Source: Entrophospora sp. SA101 (Eukaryota; Glomeromycota; Glomeromycetes; Entrophosporales; Entrophosporaceae). From it: 23,690 bases of DNA. The position numbers and the translations under genes are program-made. Every line of letters begins with the position of its first letter. Within the stretch, counting starts at the first letter, position 1. Where the stretch lies: the NCBI GenBank assembly GCA_958430865.1, contig CAUDNR010000543.1:6032-29721 (forward strand), written 5' to 3'. Shown here piece after piece: positions 19,896-23,690 of the stretch. The notes beneath the pieces were generated by a model that was given only the letters and a program-made list of their open reading frames with translations, made no database searches and was not told the origin of the DNA.

Positions 19896-20357
19896 CTTAT
19901 TAACAAATATTAATATTCCATGATTAAAGATGTACTGTAGATCATTAACAATTTGGATGTTAGGATTGAATGAAATAAACGAATTTTAGAGCAACTTTGT
20001 TATTAATAAAAGTTAAAATCTAATACCCACTCAGGAAAAGTTATTTTCTGCTCAGAAAACAACAAAAAAAGCAGAACATTTGTGTAAATTTTGAAATGGT
20101 ATTATATATAGTCTGTGCAATGTCATTTTTCTAAATGGTACTTTTTCGATTTTACAATACTCTTCCACGTATAAATTGTCGTATTAGATACGTGTAATGC
20201 TAATCTATCCATAAAAGGATATCAACTAATTTGTTACAAACCCCAAACTCTTTAGGAATGTAATAGTAATGATGAAATTTGAAGTGCATATGTGCGACTT
20301 TTCATGTACGTAAATCAATCACATCTTAGAGAAAATTGATCGATTATCAAATATAAA

Positions 20358-20382
20358 TTTTTTTTTTTTGAAAAAAAAAAAA
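20358..20382. promoter_or_regulatory. T12-G-A12 palindrome upstream of the SAM synthase gene
   Basis: Twelve T, one G, then twelve A, ending 40 bp before the ATG. Poly(dA:dT) tracts in fungal promoters exclude nucleosomes, so a role in the core promoter is plausible. If transcribed, it would form a hairpin in the 5' UTR. The assignment rests on position only. Confidence 0.4.
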
Positions 20383-20422
20383 TCTAATTTTTAATTATAA
20401 TTTTAATTATTTTAATTATATA

Positions 20423-22199
20423 ATGAGTGAGGAAAATACTTTTCTTTTTACTTCAGAATCTGTCGGTGAAGGTCATCCTGGTTAGTTAAATTTATTAAAA
20501 TTTATTGAATTTCATAATAACCAGTTAATATACAGTATATAAACTTACAATATATAATTGTTTAAAAATTAAGATAAAATATGCGACCAAGTATCCGATG
20601 CAATCCTAGATGCTTGCTTAAAAGTTGACCCTTTTTCCAAAGTTGCTTGCGAGACAGCAACAAAAACTGGGCTTGTTTTTGTATTTGGTGAAATTAGTAC
20701 TTCTGCCTCTCTTGACTATCAACGAATAATACGTGATACTATTAAACGTATAGGTTATGATGATTCTTCAAAAGGTTTCGATTATAAAACTTGTAATATT
20801 TTGGTGGCAATTGAACAACAATCACCTGATATTGCTCAAGGCCTTGTCCGACAAGGTCAAAATCTCGAAGATATCGGTGCTGGTGATCAAGGTAACTATC
20901 TAATACATCCAATATTTGAGAAAAGAAAATTATCACATACAAATAGGATTTCATTTTCATTTTAATTAATACATAAATAAATAAATAAAATTTATTATCT
21001 TTATTTTTTTTTTTCAAGGCATTATGTTTGGATACGCAACTGATGAAACTCCCGAATTAATGCCACTCACAATTACACTTGCACATAAATTGAATAAAAG
21101 AATGTCTGATCTTCGTAGAAATGGCAATTCTTGGTAAAAATATCTTTTTCTGGCACTCACACACTCTAATACTCTAATCTTCACACTTGCACTGACACAT
21201 TCTCTTTGCACTCGCACCATTTTACATCCATATATAATATTTATATAGGATTAGACCAGATTCTAAAACACAAGTTACTGTACGTTATAAAAATGACAAT
21301 GGAGCTTTAATCCCCCTTGAAGTTGATACAATTGTTATCTCTATACAACATTCACCTGACATTACTTTAGAAGATTTGCAACAACAATTAAATGAACATG
21401 TTATCAAACCCGTTATACCTGCAAAATATCTTACCGAAAAAACTGTTTATCATTTACAGCCATCTGGAAAATTCATTATTGGTGGTCCTCAAGGTGATGC
21501 TGGATTAACGGGACGTAAAATCATTGTTGATACGGTAAATAATAATGATTGGTGGAATTAATTTCATTTCGTTAAATAATTAAATCGTTAAATAATTAAA
21601 TCATTATCTAACAAATATATATATTATTTGTATCAGTATGGGGGACATGGTGCACATGGCGGTGGTGCATTTTCTGGAAAAGATTGGTCTAAAGTAGATC
21701 GTTCTGCTGCATATACAGGTTAAATTAGTAAATAATAATCTTTTACTGAAAAAAATAGTATATTAAACTTTTTATTATCTATCAGCTCGATGGATTGCCA
21801 AATCTATTGTAAATGCTAAACTTGCACGTCGTGCCCTTGTGCAACTTTCTTACGCAATTGGAGTTGCAGAGCCACTTTCAATCTTTGTTGATACCTATGG
21901 AACATCAACTAAAACTGACAAGGAACTGTTGGACATCATTAAAAAGAATTTCGATTTAAGACCAGGTGTTATTGTGCAAGAATTGGGTCTCCATAAACCA
22001 AATGGTTGGTCTTATGAACAAACTGCTTCATATGGACATTTTGGTCGTGATGAGGTAATTAATCATCGTCATCATCTTTTTTTCTGAGGAAGTTTAAGTA
22101 TCTTTATTTGTGGATGATTATAATAATAATATTATTATTATTATTTTTTATTTTAATACATAGTTCCCATGGGAAAAACCAAAGGAATTGAAATTATAA
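20423..22199 (+). CDS. SAM2: S-adenosylmethionine synthase (methionine adenosyltransferase)
   Basis: Makes S-adenosylmethionine from methionine and ATP in the cytosol. Exons: 20423-20480, 20574-20891, 21019-21133, 21249-21534, 21637-21718, 21786-22054 and 22164-22199; 387 aa, the usual length for the family (about 384-395), with all introns GT-AG and in phase. Signature motifs are present: GEGHPDKICDQ (His18 and Asp20, substrate and metal site), [15 protein letters not shown] (121-135) for ATP binding, and the phosphate-binding loop GGGAFSGKD (267-275) followed by KVDRSAAY. The C-terminus, YGHFGRDE then [11 protein letters not shown], is typical. Oddities: GGHGAHGG where eukaryotic enzymes usually have GGWGAHGG (His263), AAYTARW for AAYAARW, and a small loop insertion [11 protein letters not shown]. 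The symbol follows yeast use; SAM1 and SAM2 cannot be told apart. A T12GA12 tract lies just upstream. Confidence 0.97.
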
Positions 22200-22786
22200 A
22201 TAATTAAAATTATTTTTTATTGTTATCATTAAACAATAATGCAAGCAAATAATATATTAATATTTTCTTCTTTTTAACATTAAAAGTAATTTTATTTAAT
22301 TAATTAAATTTTATTTATTAATTTATTAATTTATTTATTATATTGAATGAGTATATGCAGTGAGGATGTAATAAATCAAAATATAATACTGTACATTGTT
22401 GGTTGGATAGATCAATACCTCATTTCAAATATATTTATTTATTAAACCATTTCTTTTTGAAAACTAAAAAATGGTTTATTTTAAATTAATATTAACCTGA
22501 ACTTCTAACCTTAGAAATATATTGCTACCAGGCCCCATTTGAGAGTTGATCAAGTCATGTCATGTTACATTTATCCAGGGCTGCCATTGGGCATGGTGAA
22601 CATTTTTCAATGTCCAACAGTTGTCAATTGAATACAACATTGGATGCTGTTCAATACGTCCATGAGATGTATTGGACGATGTCCAACATTGATTGTCCTC
22701 CTAAGAATAAAAAAAAGATACCATAAAGGTAAATTCATGTAAAGCACGTGTCAAAATTTGTTTCGCATAATAAATATTTAAATATT
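22200..22786. other. Downstream of SAM synthase; repeat-like segment near 22600-22691
   Basis: Probable 3' UTR, then A/T-rich spacer. TGTCCAACA occurs at 22611-22619 and 22680-22688, and CAATAC/GTATTG words flank a short internal inversion near 22652-22674. The 12-mer TGTCCAACATTG (22680-22691) is also found in the hairpin at 10090-10139, suggesting fragments of the same repeat family. No gene. Confidence 0.5.
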
Positions 22787-23137
22787 ATGAGTGAATGTAT
22801 TTATCCTTCTGACTTAACTCATAAACAAATTAATAATGGTTATAATAATTCTCCGCAACCCATCAAAATTCTAACGAAAACACATTAGATAATTCTACAA
22901 ATTATTATTATAAACAAAATCATTTTTCAAATAACAATGATAATAATAACTTTAAATTGTTAAATGATTCCTCTTTCTTTTTTTTTTTTTGTGAAAATAT
23001 TAATAAACGAATTGATCAAATGGAAAAAAGTAGAAATCATCAAAGGATTTTCACAAATAACAATTTACCATGAAACAATTAAACCCTTAATGGAAATATC
23101 TCGAACTTTTATTAAGAAAAGTGAGAATGGTTACTAA
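22787..23137 (+). pseudogene. Frameshifted Asn-rich gene remnant
   Basis: ATG at 22787 starts MSECIYPSDLTHKQINNGYN. After NSPQP the sense moves by a two-base shift into a frame reading HQNSNENTLDNSTNYYYKQN and on through CENINKRIDQMEKSRNHQ to TGA near 23072. A further shift continues ETIKPLMEISRTFIKKSENG to TAA (23135-23137). Another frame (WLLKAKINCYDELL) extends it to about 23170. The two or three shifts suggest a decayed copy of an unrecognised gene; introns are an unlikely alternative because no donor-acceptor pair fits. Confidence 0.4.
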
Positions 23138-23690
23138 AAGCTAAAATTAATTGTTATGATGAATTGCTATAGAAATATTGTTATCTAAACTCATGATCTT
23201 TGTGATTGTTCCTATTGCCAATGTCTTGTTTACTATTTTTTTAACAGAAAATTTCATTAAGCAAAGTGAGTATCTAAACAGTTCCTTTGCACAAGTTATG
23301 TATATATGTGATATCAACTTAAAATCGTGATTTTTGACATTGACCCTCTTTCTATTGTCCATTCTCAATTAATTTTTAACCAAAATTAATCATTATCATC
23401 ATTTTTTTTTAACAAAAATAAATTCATTTAATATTTCTTTAAAAGTATATATTAAATTGAAGAAAGGATGGCCATTTAAATCTCCCTTTAATACTTTTTT
23501 AAAAAAATCATTTATTTACTATTACTATATATAGTGCAAGTCACTTTGGTCGCTGAACTTTTTGTGCTACACCGTCATATTTTGTGGAAATTTCATTCAT
23601 ATTTATATGTAATGCTGTTTTTGTTTTCAACCAATAAAATTGCGTGTTAGCTTTCTCACTTCCACCATATTTCTTAAAAGGTTGATTTGC
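23138..23690. other. Window end, no feature recognised
   Basis: Apart from the possible short extension of the remnant above, only A/T-rich sequence without a long frame, tandem repeat or inverted repeat that I could identify. A gene could begin beyond the window edge. Confidence 0.4.

Larger units (their letters stand above)
18961..20357. other. Intergenic region carrying three foldback elements
   Basis: No gene. The stretch holds inverted-repeat elements at 19226-19446, 19537-19692 and 19806-19895 (listed separately). A weak inverted pair, ACCAGCTAGG near 18979 and CCTAACTGGT near 19014, precedes them. 19900-20357 is probably the distal promoter of the SAM synthase gene; I see no specific site there. 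Confidence 0.55.

Noticed and set aside
20742..21220. Minus-strand frames of 91 and 68 codons
   Set aside because: They are antisense to SAM synthase exons and cross its introns.

Overview
The window looks like nuclear DNA of an early-diverging fungus, most likely an arbuscular mycorrhizal fungus (Glomeromycotina, Rhizophagus-like). The grounds are very high A+T content, short GT-AG introns of about 67-130 bp splitting every conserved gene, long repeat-rich intergenic DNA, and a large protein resembling families I associate with Rhizophagus genomes. The taxon is an inference: no rRNA or other marker gene is present.

Four protein genes are well supported. (1) 399-2776 (+) is an ER membrane glycerol-3-phosphate/DHAP acyltransferase of the SCT1/GPT2 type, rebuilt from eight exons (507 aa). 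It carries an exact 177-bp tandem duplication across one intron and its exon edges. (2) 3876-7325 (-) is one intronless frame of 1149 sense codons, interrupted by a single in-frame TGA at codon 206. It encodes an acidic, Cys/His-rich protein of unknown function from what appears to be an expanded lineage family. (3) 14559-15880 (-) is a six-exon, 270-aa secreted DUF3455 protein with a Thr-rich stalk and a GPI-type tail. (4) 20423-22199 (+) is a seven-exon, 387-aa S-adenosylmethionine synthase, textbook except for a few substitutions.

Between them, 7326-14558 has no confident gene. It is a patchwork of inverted-repeat (MITE-like) elements, direct repeats, iterated short motifs and microsatellites, with a GC-richer island near 12000-13010. 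The stretch 15881-20422 holds a decayed coiled-coil gene (about 16573-17413, -), a small coding-like remnant (18135-18248, -), a possible 75-aa membrane protein (18733-18960, -) and three hairpin elements in a row (19226-19895). After the SAM synthase gene there is a frameshifted Asn-rich remnant (22787-23137, +).

The genes do not form a pathway or cluster. GPAT (phospholipid and storage lipid entry), SAM synthase (methyl donor supply) and the cell-surface DUF3455 protein are independent. I found no CRISPR array, rRNA gene or convincing tRNA. The most unusual items are the splice-neutral duplication in GPAT, the lone in-frame TGA in the large ORF, and the dense set of foldback elements.
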